Below are positions 34,881 to 47,625 of a DNA stretch of 64,000 nt, in pieces. The notes under the pieces were generated by a model. It ran no database searches and was not told where the DNA came from. It saw nothing but the letters and a program-made list of their open reading frames with translations. Numbering within the stretch: the first letter of the stretch is position 1; every line of letters begins with the position of its first letter. Origin of the DNA: Opitutia bacterium (GTDB lineage: Bacteria > Verrucomicrobiota > Verrucomicrobiia > Opitutales > Opitutaceae). Where the stretch lies: NCBI GenBank assembly GCA_947453695.1, contig CANGHW010000007.1, forward strand, positions 1 to 64,000, given 5' to 3'. Both the position numbers and the translations under genes were made by a program.

Positions 34881-35987
34881 ATGGCCGCGGAAAAATCCAC
34901 CTCCCGGAAAATTGTGCTCCTGATCGGCACGGTGAAGGGCGTGTTTCTTTATGAGACGGACGAGCGTCGCACGAAGTGGAAACTGACCGGACCGCATCTC
35001 GGGGGTTGGGAGATTTTCAGCCTGTGCGGCGATGCACGGAACGGCCGCATCCTCGCGGGCACGGGACATTTCGAGCACGGGCCGACGATCCGCATTTCGC
35101 AGGATGGCGGGAAAACGTGGCGAGGCGTGAAGCGCGATCCTAAATTTTCAACGACGGCAAAGCGGCCGAAGGCGGAGTTGAAGCACATCTGGCAGATCGT
35201 GCCGGGTCACGCATCGCAGCCGGGGACGTGGTATGCAGGGGTGGACGATGCGGCGCTGTTTGTGAGTCACGACGACGGCGACTCGTGGAGCGAGTTGAAG
35301 GGCCTAACGGGCCATCCGACGCGGCCGCGGTGGATGCCGGGAGCGGGCGGGCTGTGTTTGCACTCGATTGTGGTCGATCCGACGAACGCGCTGCGGCTGT
35401 GGGTGGGGATTTCGGCGGTGGGGGTGATGCGCAGCGACGATGGCGGCAAGAGTTGGCAGCCGCGCAACGCAGGACTGCCCAGCTTCACACCGGAGTTTGG
35501 CCCGGAGGCGGAGATCGGTCGGTGTGTGCACAAGCTCGTGCTCGATCCGGCCCGGCCGGGTTCGCTGGTGCTGCAATATCACGGCGGCGTGTTTGTCTCG
35601 GACGACGCGGGCGACTCATGGAAGCGGATCTCGGCGGGGTTGCCGCACGATTTTGGTTTTCCGCTGGCAGTGACGGCGCGGGGAGAATTTTTCGTGGTGC
35701 CGCTGGTCGCGGATATCAATCGCGTAGTGCCGGATGGCGCGCTCAAGGTGTGGCGCACGCGCGACCGTGGGCGGACCTGGCGGGCGATGACGAAGGGTCT
35801 GCCGCAGCAGGATCACTTCGTCGGCGTGCTGCGCGACGCGATGATCGCGGATACGCTGGAGCCGGCCGGTCTCTACATGGGGACGACGGGCGGCGAGTTG
35901 TTTTACTCGAAGAACGCGGGCGAGCGCTGGGAGAAGCTGCCCGCGAGTTTCCCGCGGATCACGACGGTGAAGGTGTGGGCGCGGTGA
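34881..35987 (+). CDS. BNR/Asp-box repeat beta-propeller protein
   Basis: 368 residues without a signal peptide. Asp-box motifs recur: SQDGGKTW, SHDDGDSW, SDDGGKSW, SDDAGDSW, TRDRGRTW and the degenerate SKNAGERW, giving a sialidase-like or VPS10-like propeller. The catalytic Arg triad of true sialidases is not evident, so it is probably a binding or scaffolding propeller of the exo-alpha-sialidase-like family. The frame stays open upstream to 32448, but that stretch is antisense to two solid genes; the ATG at 34881 is the natural start. It converges with gcvP. Confidence 0.88.
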   Translation: MAAEKSTSRKIVLLIGTVKGVFLYETDERRTKWKLTGPHLGGWEIFSLCGDARNGRILAGTGHFEHGPTIRISQDGGKTWRGVKRDPKFSTTAKRPKAELKHIWQIVPGHASQPGTWYAGVDDAALFVSHDDGDSWSELKGLTGHPTRPRWMPGAGGLCLHSIVVDPTNALRLWVGISAVGVMRSDDGGKSWQPRNAGLPSFTPEFGPEAEIGRCVHKLVLDPARPGSLVLQYHGGVFVSDDAGDSWKRISAGLPHDFGFPLAVTARGEFFVVPLVADINRVVPDGALKVWRTRDRGRTWRAMTKGLPQQDHFVGVLRDAMIADTLEPAGLYMGTTGGELFYSKNAGERWEKLPASFPRITTVKVWAR

Positions 35988-36017
35988 AGGGAGCGAGTGG
36001 GGCGGAGAACGACCTGA

Positions 36018-38906
<2,889 letters not shown>

Positions 38907-39018
38907 CGAGAAAGCGTGCACCGTAGGGCAGGGCGGTAGTCGCGCAACCGCGTTTTGGTGAAACGGACGGCATAAAAGGGTTTGTTTCGCGCCGGGAAGC
39001 GGGTCTGTTTCGCGGCGC

Positions 39019-39672
39019 ATGACGACGAAGCAGGAGCGGGCGACGTGGATCGATGAACGGCTGGCTAAACTTTATCCGGAAACGCCGGTGCCGCTCGATC
39101 ATACGGATGCGTTTACCCTGCTCGTGGCGGTGCTGCTATCGGCGCAGTGCACCGACAAGCGCGTGAATCTCGTGACACCGCATCTCTGGAGGTTGGCGGA
39201 CACGCCGGAGAAAATGGCGCGCCGCGAAGTGGCGGAGATTGATGCGATTGTGCGGCCTTGCGGCCTCGCGCCGCGGAAAGCGCAGGCGATCCGCGGGCTA
39301 TCGCAGATCCTCGTGGAAAAATACGGCGGGACGGTGCCGCGGACGTTTGAGGAGCTGGAGGAATTGCCGGGCGTGGGGCACAAGACGGCGAGTGTGGTGA
39401 TGGCGCAGGCGTTCGGTGTGCCAGCGTTTCCGGTCGATACGCACATTCATCGACTGGCGCAGCGGTGGAAGCTTACGAACGGGAAAAACGTCGATCAGAC
39501 GGAGGCCGATTTAAAGAAACTGTTTCCGCGCGAGCACTGGAACGCATTGCACCTGCGGATTATTTTTTACGGTCGTGAGCACTGCACGGCGCACAGTTGC
39601 GATGGCACGGTGTGCGAGATCTGCCGCACGGTGGTGCCGGGGCGCATGCGCGCGGTGAAGACGAAGAAGTAG
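39019..39672 (+). CDS. nth: Endonuclease III
   Basis: 217 residues. DNA glycosylase/AP lyase for oxidised pyrimidines. Helix-hairpin-helix [13 protein letters not shown] with the catalytic Lys, and the catalytic Asp in [12 protein letters not shown], are present. The C-terminal iron-sulphur loop reads [15 protein letters not shown], with Cys spacing C-x4-C-x4-C-x2-C instead of the standard C-x6-C-x2-C-x5-C, so the cluster may be bound differently or be absent. Start at 39019; gcvP is divergent. Confidence 0.93.
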   Translation: MTTKQERATWIDERLAKLYPETPVPLDHTDAFTLLVAVLLSAQCTDKRVNLVTPHLWRLADTPEKMARREVAEIDAIVRPCGLAPRKAQAIRGLSQILVEKYGGTVPRTFEELEELPGVGHKTASVVMAQAFGVPAFPVDTHIHRLAQRWKLTNGKNVDQTEADLKKLFPREHWNALHLRIIFYGREHCTAHSCDGTVCEICRTVVPGRMRAVKTKK

Positions 39673-39779
39673 GCTCCGGCGTGCAGGGTGGAAAGTGTGC
39701 GCGGAGCGGCAGCAAGCGGTGCGGAGTGAAGGCCAAGGCGCGCGCAGCGGCGGTGGGCGGACGGGTGTAGGTTCAAGGC

Positions 39780-39989
39780 ATGAACTCGAACTTCCATCCT
39801 CTCGGTAATCTCTCGCGGTTCGAACGCGGGTTTCTCGTTGTGGCGTGGTTGGTGATCGTCGTGAAGTGCGCGGCGGCGTGGTGGGCCATCCCGCACTATC
39901 ATGTGCCGATTAATCCGATGTGGGTGATCGGGCCGACGCTGTTTTTCGCCGGCTGGGTCACGGCCCTCTGGGTGACCCATCACGAATAG
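39780..39989 (+). CDS. Small membrane protein
   Basis: 69 residues with two predicted membrane helices (GFLVVAWLVIVVKCAAAWWAI and MWVIGPTLFFAGWVTALWV) and short polar ends (MNSNFHPLGN, THHE). No family recognised. It follows nth by 107 bases on the same strand and converges with the Ig-repeat gene. Confidence 0.6.
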   Translation: MNSNFHPLGNLSRFERGFLVVAWLVIVVKCAAAWWAIPHYHVPINPMWVIGPTLFFAGWVTALWVTHHE

Positions 39990-40056
39990 CCGGCGCGAAG
40001 GAGGAAGCGAGGGCGAAGGCCGAAGAACGAGCGAGGCAATGCGCCCCCTTGTGCGC

Positions 40057-42246
40057 TCAGGGAATCTCGTAGACTTCAACGATGGCGGTGCCGGCGCTGG
40101 CACCGACGCCGCTGATCCGAGCGCTGTAAGTGCCGGGTGGTAACGAGATCAGGAGCACGGCGTCCTTGGTGGCGGCATCGGCGAGGGCAAATGCGCCGAC
40201 ACTGAGCGCGGCGGCGGAGAGTGCGGGGTCGCCGGCCCAGTTGTCGTTCTCGGCGAGTTTGGCGCCCGTGTCGTTATTGAAGAGTTCTAGCTTGGGGTCG
40301 CCCATGGTATTGGGAACACCGAGCAGGCCGAGCGACGGACCGATGCCGCGGACCAGGACGGTGCGGCTGGTGGCACCACGGAGCACGAAGCCGACAGTGA
40401 GCGAGGCGCCGGCGTCGATCTGTGTGAGGGTGGAAAGGTTGATGAGGCGTGGGCTGGCGGCGGTGCGGGTGCTGCTGTTGTCGTAGATTTCCGCGAGCAC
40501 CACGCCGGCGGCGTCGCCTTTCCCGGTGACTTGCACGGTGAGGCCGCCGACATTGGCCGCAGCGAGCGCGGCGCTGTCGAGTGACGTTGGTCCGAGGGCG
40601 AAGGCGCCGACCGACGTGAACGCGGCCGCGACGTTGGTAAGCCCGCCCCAGTTGTCGTTGATGGCGACGGGAGTGGAGATGCCGGCAGTATTGAGCGTGA
40701 GCACCGGATCGGCGAGGACGCCCGTCACGCCAAAGACCCCCAGCGTCGGACCGACGGCGCGCAACACGAGTGGGAGCGAGCCGGAGAAATTCAGCGGGCC
40801 CACGACCGCGCCGACGGTGAGGACTTTGGCGCCGGGCCCAGTAGGGGCGCGGACCGAAAGATTGATGAGTCGCGAGACCTCGGCGTTGGGGGAAAGGGTG
40901 CGAACGGTGAGGGTGGCCGAGGAACTCGTCGATGAGCCGGCGGCGTTGGTGGCGATTACGCGGTAGGTGCCGGCATCGGCGGCGGTCACCGACGAGAGGG
41001 TGAGCGTGGCGGCGGTGGCGGAGGGGAGGTCGACGTTGTTGCGTTGCCAACGGAAACTGAGGGCATTGGTGGCGGCGGAAGTGAACACCGCGACGCTACC
41101 TGCATCGACCGTCAGCGCGGATGGCTGGGTGGAGAACACCGGTGGCAACGCGGGGCGCACGGTGAGGATGGCGTCATTGCTGAAGGTGACACCGACGGTG
41201 TTGGTGGCGATCACGCGGTAGGTGCCGGCGTCGGCAGTGGTGACCGAGGCAAGGGTGAGCGTGGCGTTGGTGGCGGAGGGGAGATCGACGCTGTTGCGTT
41301 GCCAACGGAAACTGACGGCGTTCGTAGCGGCGGAGGTGAACACGGCCGGGCTCCCGGCGTCGACGGTTTGCGTCGCAGGCTGCGTCGTGAATAAGGGAAA
41401 CGAGCTTGAAACGGGAGCGGCCCGCACGGTGAGCGTGGCGCCGTTGCTGGTGGCGGTGCCGCTGGCGTTGGTGGCGACGGCAGAGTAAACGCCGGCGGCC
41501 GAGACCGGCAGATCGGCGATGCTGTAGGTGTTGCCGGTAGCGCCGGGCAGGGCGACCCCATCTTTCCGCCACTGGATGGTCGGAGCTGGAGTGCCGGTGG
41601 CGGTAACGCTGAAAGTGACGTTGGCCCCGGCGGTGAGCGTCTGACTCACCGGTTGCTGGGTGATAAGCGGTGCCACAGGGGTGGGGTCCACGACGACGAT
41701 CGTGTAGGGATAGGCCACAGACGAAGTCCCGCCGAGATTGGTCAGCTCCCACGCGCGGATCGTCATGGTGTAGTTTCCGCCGGTCGTCGGGGTGCCAGTG
41801 ATGACGACAGAGGAAGCGTTCACCCTGCCGCCCGTGCCTGTGAGCCCGGAGACGGAGAGTCCCGGGGGGATCGGTCCGGTGATGCTGAAGGATTGCGGGG
41901 GAGTTTGCGCGCCAGTGACGGTGATCCCGATCGGCGTCGTGATGGGCACGCCGATGGTGGTGCGATACGGATTGGTGATGGAAGCGACGAGCTGGGTCGC
42001 ACCGGCAAGAGAGTGCACAGCTCCGAGGGATCCGAGTGCGGCAACGGCAGCTTTCAAGACCGCGCCGGCGGGCGATTCAGTAAGGATTTGTCCGGCGCTG
42101 GCGGCGATGCGCACTACTGGAGTGCGCTGGAGGAGCATGAACAGAAACACCGTGGGGACATTCAGCCAAGGAAGCAGGCGCTGGAGGCGGGGAAAGGAGG
42201 CCACGGGAGTGAGATGAGGGAGAGCGCTGGGCAGCTGGTAAGACAC
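40057..42246 (-). CDS. Surface protein with Ig-like repeats and two C-terminal NDNW repeats
   Basis: 729 residues. An N-terminal hydrophobic stretch (VPTVFLFMLLQ) may be a signal anchor. A putative-Ig (He_PIG-like) domain with SITGPIPPGLSVSG comes first, then three Ig-like domains of about 85 residues (ITQQPVSQTLTAGANVTFSV and two TQPxxxTVDAGSxAVFTSAATN copies), then two copies of the roughly 120-residue repeat with LRAVGPTLGVFGVTGVLADP and INDNWGG, then VRGIGPSLGLLG and ENDNWAG, ending VEVYEIP. Probably secreted or surface-exposed and adhesive. Two neighbouring Ig repeats are almost identical at DNA level (see the repeat entry). The same C-terminal repeat ends the YHYH protein at 24997. Confidence 0.85.
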   Translation of the reverse strand: MSYQLPSALPHLTPVASFPRLQRLLPWLNVPTVFLFMLLQRTPVVRIAASAGQILTESPAGAVLKAAVAALGSLGAVHSLAGATQLVASITNPYRTTIGVPITTPIGITVTGAQTPPQSFSITGPIPPGLSVSGLTGTGGRVNASSVVITGTPTTGGNYTMTIRAWELTNLGGTSSVAYPYTIVVVDPTPVAPLITQQPVSQTLTAGANVTFSVTATGTPAPTIQWRKDGVALPGATGNTYSIADLPVSAAGVYSAVATNASGTATSNGATLTVRAAPVSSSFPLFTTQPATQTVDAGSPAVFTSAATNAVSFRWQRNSVDLPSATNATLTLASVTTADAGTYRVIATNTVGVTFSNDAILTVRPALPPVFSTQPSALTVDAGSVAVFTSAATNALSFRWQRNNVDLPSATAATLTLSSVTAADAGTYRVIATNAAGSSTSSSATLTVRTLSPNAEVSRLINLSVRAPTGPGAKVLTVGAVVGPLNFSGSLPLVLRAVGPTLGVFGVTGVLADPVLTLNTAGISTPVAINDNWGGLTNVAAAFTSVGAFALGPTSLDSAALAAANVGGLTVQVTGKGDAAGVVLAEIYDNSSTRTAASPRLINLSTLTQIDAGASLTVGFVLRGATSRTVLVRGIGPSLGLLGVPNTMGDPKLELFNNDTGAKLAENDNWAGDPALSAAALSVGAFALADAATKDAVLLISLPPGTYSARISGVGASAGTAIVEVYEIP
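40945..41454. repeat. 255-bp tandem repeat encoding two Ig-like domains
   Basis: The segment beginning GTTGGTGGCGAT at 40945 recurs at 41200, with long identical runs in between (for example GTTGCGTTGCCAACGGAAACTG in both copies). A third, more diverged copy follows from about 41467. This is a recent internal duplication within the gene. Confidence 0.85.
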
Positions 42247-42310
42247 AAGGTGATGCCGAAAGCAGGTTCAAGGGCGGGAAATACTCTAGTGCCGTTCGAG
42301 CGAGGGAGGA

Positions 42311-42345
42311 CGCGCCGGTGGAGGGTTCGGGATGGCACCGGCGCG
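42311..42345. repeat. 10-bp inverted repeat upstream of the TetR gene
   Basis: CGCGCCGGTG and CACCGGCGCG are perfect complements separated by 15 bases, in the divergent region between the Ig-repeat gene and the TetR gene. No T-run follows, so it is not an obvious terminator. Confidence 0.45.
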
Positions 42346-42448
42346 AGAGAAGCACAGGCCGCGCGAACGCATGGGCTCCTTGTTGACGCGACGGCGCCCC
42401 TTCCGTCTCCGCGCGCCGACTTTTGCGGAACGTATTGTTGACAAATAT

Positions 42449-42462
42449 AGAACGTATGTTCC
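42449..42462. promoter_or_regulatory. Candidate TetR autoregulatory operator
   Basis: AGAACGTATGTTCC contains the dyad GAAC-N4-GTTC, 10 bases before the TetR ATG and just after a TTGACA at 42438. The flanking GAACGTAT at 42428 makes a direct repeat. The same pattern on the opposite strand (AGAACGATTATTCC) occurs before the downstream genes at 43067-43080. Confidence 0.45.
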
Positions 42463-42472
42463 GTTATTAGGC

Positions 42473-43051
42473 ATGGCCCGTCCGAAAGAGTTCGATGAAG
42501 CGAAAGTGCTCGACCAAGCACTCGAACTATTTCGTGCGCGCGGCTTCAAGCACACGTCGTTTGCCGACCTCGTGGCCGAACTCGGAGTGAGTCGGCAGAG
42601 CCTCTACGACACCTACGGAGACAAGCAGACGCTCTATCAAACGGCGCTCAAGCGCTACCTCGAGCGCAACTTCGATCTGCTGCGACGCAAACTCGAAGAC
42701 GCGGCGCCCGTCCGGCAGGTTTTGACCGAGCTGTTTGATGGCATGATTGAAGGCAATTGCGCTCATGGATCACCGGGTTGCCTCATGGTTAATTCGATGG
42801 TGGAGCTCTCCCCGCACGACGCCGACACGCGGGCTCTGGCCGCGACGCATGCCCGTGAAATCGAGGGCATTTTTGCGTCGCGACTCAGCGCCGCGCAGCG
42901 CACTGGAGAAATCGCGCGCGACAAGGACCCGGTGGCGCTCGCCCGCTTTCTTTACCACACCATTCTCGGGCTCAGCGTCGCATCACGGGCGCTGGGTGAG
43001 CGAGCCAGCCTCAGGCAGAGCGCCCGGCTGGCTTTGCAGATCCTCGGGTAA
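42473..43051 (+). CDS. TetR/AcrR-family transcriptional regulator
   Basis: 192 residues from the ATG at 42473 (MARPKEFDEAKVLDQAL). The N-terminal helix-turn-helix is typical (HTSFADLVAELGVSRQSLYDTYGDKQTLYQTALKRYL). The ligand domain contains GCLMVNSMVELSP, which fits the TetR C-terminal type often found next to short-chain dehydrogenases. The frame is open to 42332, but that part is Arg-rich and lies upstream of the promoter elements. It probably represses itself and the SDR gene downstream. Confidence 0.9.
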   Translation: MARPKEFDEAKVLDQALELFRARGFKHTSFADLVAELGVSRQSLYDTYGDKQTLYQTALKRYLERNFDLLRRKLEDAAPVRQVLTELFDGMIEGNCAHGSPGCLMVNSMVELSPHDADTRALAATHAREIEGIFASRLSAAQRTGEIARDKDPVALARFLYHTILGLSVASRALGERASLRQSARLALQILG

Positions 43052-43066
43052 TTTTTTGGTTATTAT

Positions 43067-43080
43067 GGAATAATCGTTCT
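43067..43080. promoter_or_regulatory. Second candidate TetR operator
   Basis: GGAATAATCGTTCT is the reverse complement of AGAACGATTATTCC, matching the TetR-proximal site AGAACGTATGTTCC at 10 of 14 positions including both ends. It lies 16 bases after the TetR stop and before the frameshifted small gene and the SDR gene. Confidence 0.4.
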
Positions 43081-43102
43081 TTTAAATCATCTGACGTTAT
43101 CC

Positions 43103-43344
43103 ATGAGCTCTGCGAACTCCCTAGTCACGGTCCCTTCGGTTGATTGCCGCACGCCGCTGGTGCAGGCCTGTGATCCTATCGCCGCAATAGGCGTAGTCGC
43201 CTACCGGCTGAAACGATTGGCGGATAGGCTGCGTGGCGCCGAGACGGGCTGTGCTGTTCCGAGGACGACGTCGTCGAGACCGCCGAGCTGATCCGCGAAT
43301 TCGTCCATCGCCTCTCCTCGACCATTTTCCTCCTAATAAAATGA
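43103..43344 (+). pseudogene. Small gene with a frameshift, upstream of the SDR gene
   Basis: From the ATG at 43103 one frame encodes MSSANSLVTVPSV through YRLKRLADRLRGAETG and then loses sense. From about 43246 a different frame (one base out) continues convincingly as SEDDVVETAELIREFVHRL and STIFLLIK, and stops with a TGA at 43342-43344 that overlaps the ATG of the SDR gene (ATGA). A single-base change near 43240-43260 would join them into an intact protein of about 80 residues. This is a recent inactivation, a sequencing error or, less likely, programmed frameshifting. Family unknown. Confidence 0.6.
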
Positions 43345-44081
43345 AAAACCAAACCATCCTGATCACGGGTGGCACGACCGGCATCGGTCTCGCCACCGCT
43401 CAACTCCTGCAAGCCGACGGCGCGCGGGTCATCGTCACGGGTCGCAATCCCGAGACGCTGGCATCCGCCCAGGCCGCCCTCGGTCCCAAGGCCATCGTCC
43501 TCGCGTCCGACTCCGGTGCGCTGTCCGATGCCCAGGCGCTCGGGACGAAAATTAGGCAGCACACGGAACGCCTCGACGGCGCGTTTCTCAATGCCGGCAT
43601 CGGCCAATTCGGCCCGATCGAGGCGATGACGCCGAAACACTTCGACGACATGTTCAACGTCAACGTGCGCGGGCTCTACTTCCAACTGCAGTCTCTGCTG
43701 CCGGCTCTCGCGAATCCGAGTTCGGTCGTGCTCAATGCCTCGATTGCGAGCTACCTTGGCATGCAGAACGCCAGCATCTATTCGGCGACGAAGGCGGCGG
43801 TCGCCTCGTTTGGGCGCACCCTCGCGGTGGAGCTCGCGCCGCGCGGCATCCGCCTCAACACGATTAATCCGGGTCCGATCACGACGCCGATCTACAACAA
43901 ACTCGGGATGCCGGCGGAGATGCAAAAAGGCTTTGAGGACAGCATGGCGGCCGCGGCGCTGCTCAAACGCTTCGGCACCGCCGACGAAGTCGCGAAACTG
44001 GTGCGCTTCCTGATTTCGACCGATTCGAGCTACATCGTCGGCGAGGAAATCACGATCGACGGTGGCGTGCGCCTGACTTGA
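43341..44081 (+). CDS. Short-chain dehydrogenase/reductase
   Basis: 246 residues from the ATG at 43341. Classical SDR: cofactor motif TGGTTGIG, NAG in LNAGIGQFG, catalytic Ser in LNASIASYLG, YxxxK in YSATKAAV, and PGPITTPIYNKLG. The acid residue after beta-2 (VTGRNPETL) suggests NADP(H). It belongs to the group found next to TetR regulators and probably reduces a small carbonyl compound. Its start overlaps the stop of the frameshifted gene (ATGA), evidence of former translational coupling. Confidence 0.93.
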   Translation: MKNQTILITGGTTGIGLATAQLLQADGARVIVTGRNPETLASAQAALGPKAIVLASDSGALSDAQALGTKIRQHTERLDGAFLNAGIGQFGPIEAMTPKHFDDMFNVNVRGLYFQLQSLLPALANPSSVVLNASIASYLGMQNASIYSATKAAVASFGRTLAVELAPRGIRLNTINPGPITTPIYNKLGMPAEMQKGFEDSMAAAALLKRFGTADEVAKLVRFLISTDSSYIVGEEITIDGGVRLT

Positions 44082-44297
44082 GCGGTGTTCGCGATTCGCT
44101 CACGATGATCGTGGCAATGCTCATTGGTTCCCCGCTATGCCTGCTGGTGTCGATCGACTCCAGTGGGCTCAACGAACGTTAGGTGGTTGGTCTGCTTCGG
44201 TGATTGGGGCGCCATCGGAAAGCCAACTCGGCCTCGCCCCGTCATCGCTGTGTCTGAAAGTCCGGACAACGAGTCGCGTCGATCAGTTTGAAGACAA

Positions 44298-44374
44298 TGG
44301 TGGACGCTTGCGGACTCGAACCGCAGACCCCCTGCGTGTGAAGCAGGTGCTCTAACCAACTGAGCTAAGCGTCC
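44298..44374 (-). tRNA. tRNA-Val (anticodon CAC)
   Basis: Full cloverleaf on the minus strand: acceptor GGACGCT/AGCGTCC, D arm GCTC...GAGC, anticodon stem CCTGC/GCAGG around the loop TTCACAC (anticodon CAC, reading GUG), and T arm TGCGG-TTCGAGT-CCGCA. The discriminator base A is followed by an encoded CCA. Open frames through this region are translations of the tRNA and are not genes. Confidence 0.95.
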
Positions 44375-44490
44375 AATCTGAGGGCGGGAACGTGGAGGGC
44401 AGTCCCGGGCGAATCAATCCCGTTTTCGTCTGGGGGCAAAATGCCCGCGTGAGACTCGACGCGAGGTAGGGCGGAGCGCACGGTAGCCCG

Positions 44491-44823
44491 ATGGAATTAT
44501 CGGAACTCACCCGGCGTGCGGTGGCAGTGCGAGCGCGATTTGCGGCGGCGGAGACGGCCCGCGGTGGCCCGCCGTGGTCGCGGGCCGAGCTGGCACAGGG
44601 ATTTGTCGGCGACGTCGGCGCCTTGATGAAGCTGGTGATGGCCAAGGAAGGGCGGCGCGAAGGGCCGCCGGATCTCGATGTGAAACTGGAACATGAGTTG
44701 GCCGACTGCCTGTGGAGCGTGTTGGTGCTGGCTGACGCGTATGGAGTGGATTTGGAAAAGGCGTTTGCGACGACGATGAGCGAATTGGAGGCGACCCTGC
44801 CGGCAGCCCCGACCGCCACGTGA
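44491..44823 (+). CDS. MazG-like nucleotide pyrophosphohydrolase
   Basis: 110 residues. The all-alpha NTP pyrophosphatase signature is present: an N-terminal helix, the [21 protein letters not shown] helix, then [26 protein letters not shown], which gives the ExxE and ExxD metal-binding residues. Such proteins hydrolyse non-canonical or alarmone nucleoside triphosphates. It overlaps the next gene by four bases (GTGA), so the two are translationally coupled. Confidence 0.82.
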   Translation: MELSELTRRAVAVRARFAAAETARGGPPWSRAELAQGFVGDVGALMKLVMAKEGRREGPPDLDVKLEHELADCLWSVLVLADAYGVDLEKAFATTMSELEATLPAAPTAT

Positions 44824-45125
44824 GCGACAACGTGGCAAACTGCGCGCTCGAGTGTCGCAGTGGGTGCGCGGCGTGTTGCATCGCCCCTTCGATTTCTTCG
44901 CCGATTCCCGGCATGCCCCTCGGGAAGCCGGCGGGAATTCCGTGCGTGCAGCTCCTGCCCGATCTGAGGTGCGCGATTTTTGGGCGGCCGGAGCGCCCGG
45001 CGGTGTGTGTGAGTTTGCGGCCGAGCGAGGCGATGTGCGGGTTGAGCCGAGAGGAGGCGATGCGGACGTTGGCGGCGCTAGAGGCTGCGACGGCGCCGTC
45101 GGCGAGGCCGGGTGGTGCGGGGTGA
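44820..45125 (+). CDS. YkgJ-family cysteine-cluster protein
   Basis: 101 residues with a Cys motif C-x3-C-x2-C-x2-C-C near the start ([13 protein letters not shown]) and later Cys residues (PCVQL, RCAIF, VCVSL, MCGL), as in the zinc or iron-sulphur binding YkgJ/UPF0153 family. It starts with GTG overlapping the MazG-like stop. Function in the family is not settled. Confidence 0.82.
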   Translation: MSDNVANCALECRSGCAACCIAPSISSPIPGMPLGKPAGIPCVQLLPDLRCAIFGRPERPAVCVSLRPSEAMCGLSREEAMRTLAALEAATAPSARPGGAG

Positions 45126-45175
45126 GCGCACGGTTTTGGTGCTGCAAGAGTCCTCCTCGTGGATAGGGTTTCTCC

Positions 45176-45841
45176 ATGGCAACACCCGCGTGGCAGATCA
45201 GGTCTAATTCCACGAAGTCTCTCGTGCTGTCGGCGGGCGTTTTGGCGGTCGGAATCTTGTTTATCTGGCTGACGCGGCACGGTGCAGCCGGCGATACCGA
45301 TATCGCGGCGGCGAGGTGGCTGGGGGTGCTCTTGGCGGCGGTGGGGCTCGCAGGATTGGTTTTCGCCGAGGAGATCGTGGTGACGGTCGAGGCACAGCGG
45401 AGGGCCTTGAAGATCGAAAAGCGGCGTTGGGTGGGTAACTGGCGCGTGAGTGTGCCATTTGAAGAAATCGCGGCGGTGAACGTGGCGAAAGTGGGGACGC
45501 GGTCGGACGGCACCCCATCGTTTTGGCTGCAGCTTGAGCGCCGCGACGGGACGGTAGTCGGCACGGGCCGTTGGTCCACGCGGGAGACAGAGATCAACCG
45601 GCTGGCTGAGCGACTGTCGGCTGAGATTGGTTGCGGGTGTGGGACGGGACATTCGCCGGCACCGGCGTCGGTGGGGCGAGTCGCCGCGGCGGTGGTTGGT
45701 GCGGCGTTGGTTTACGTCGCATGGTATCGCGTAACCGTCGGGCCTTGGTGCGGAGCGATGTGGCACGGGACGGCCCCGGCGGTGATAATGCTGGCGAGTT
45801 TTGCCGCGTGCCTGGCGCTGCTGCGGCGGTGGGGCGGTTGA
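45176..45841 (+). CDS. Membrane protein of unknown function
   Basis: 221 residues with four hydrophobic segments (about 17-33, 46-66, 172-192, 201-217) flanking a cytoplasmic beta-rich middle part (VTVEAQRRALKIEKRRW ... FEEIAAVNVAKVG) that looks PH-like. It follows the YkgJ-like gene by 50 bases on the same strand. No family is firmly recognised. Confidence 0.7.
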   Translation: MATPAWQIRSNSTKSLVLSAGVLAVGILFIWLTRHGAAGDTDIAAARWLGVLLAAVGLAGLVFAEEIVVTVEAQRRALKIEKRRWVGNWRVSVPFEEIAAVNVAKVGTRSDGTPSFWLQLERRDGTVVGTGRWSTRETEINRLAERLSAEIGCGCGTGHSPAPASVGRVAAAVVGAALVYVAWYRVTVGPWCGAMWHGTAPAVIMLASFAACLALLRRWGG

Positions 45842-45927
45842 ACGGAGTGAGGTGTAATGCGGCCTGAGGTGGGGCTGGATTGACACGCAAGCTTGCGGCG
45901 CGGGGCGCCGGCGTTTGAGTGGCGCGC

Positions 45928-47616
<1,689 letters not shown>

Positions 47617-47625
47617 GGCCTGCGC

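Noticed and set aside
44135-44359. Open frames on both strands around 44.1-44.4 kb
   Set aside because: They run into tRNA-Val; the sequence RTRTADPL is the well-known false translation of a tRNA.
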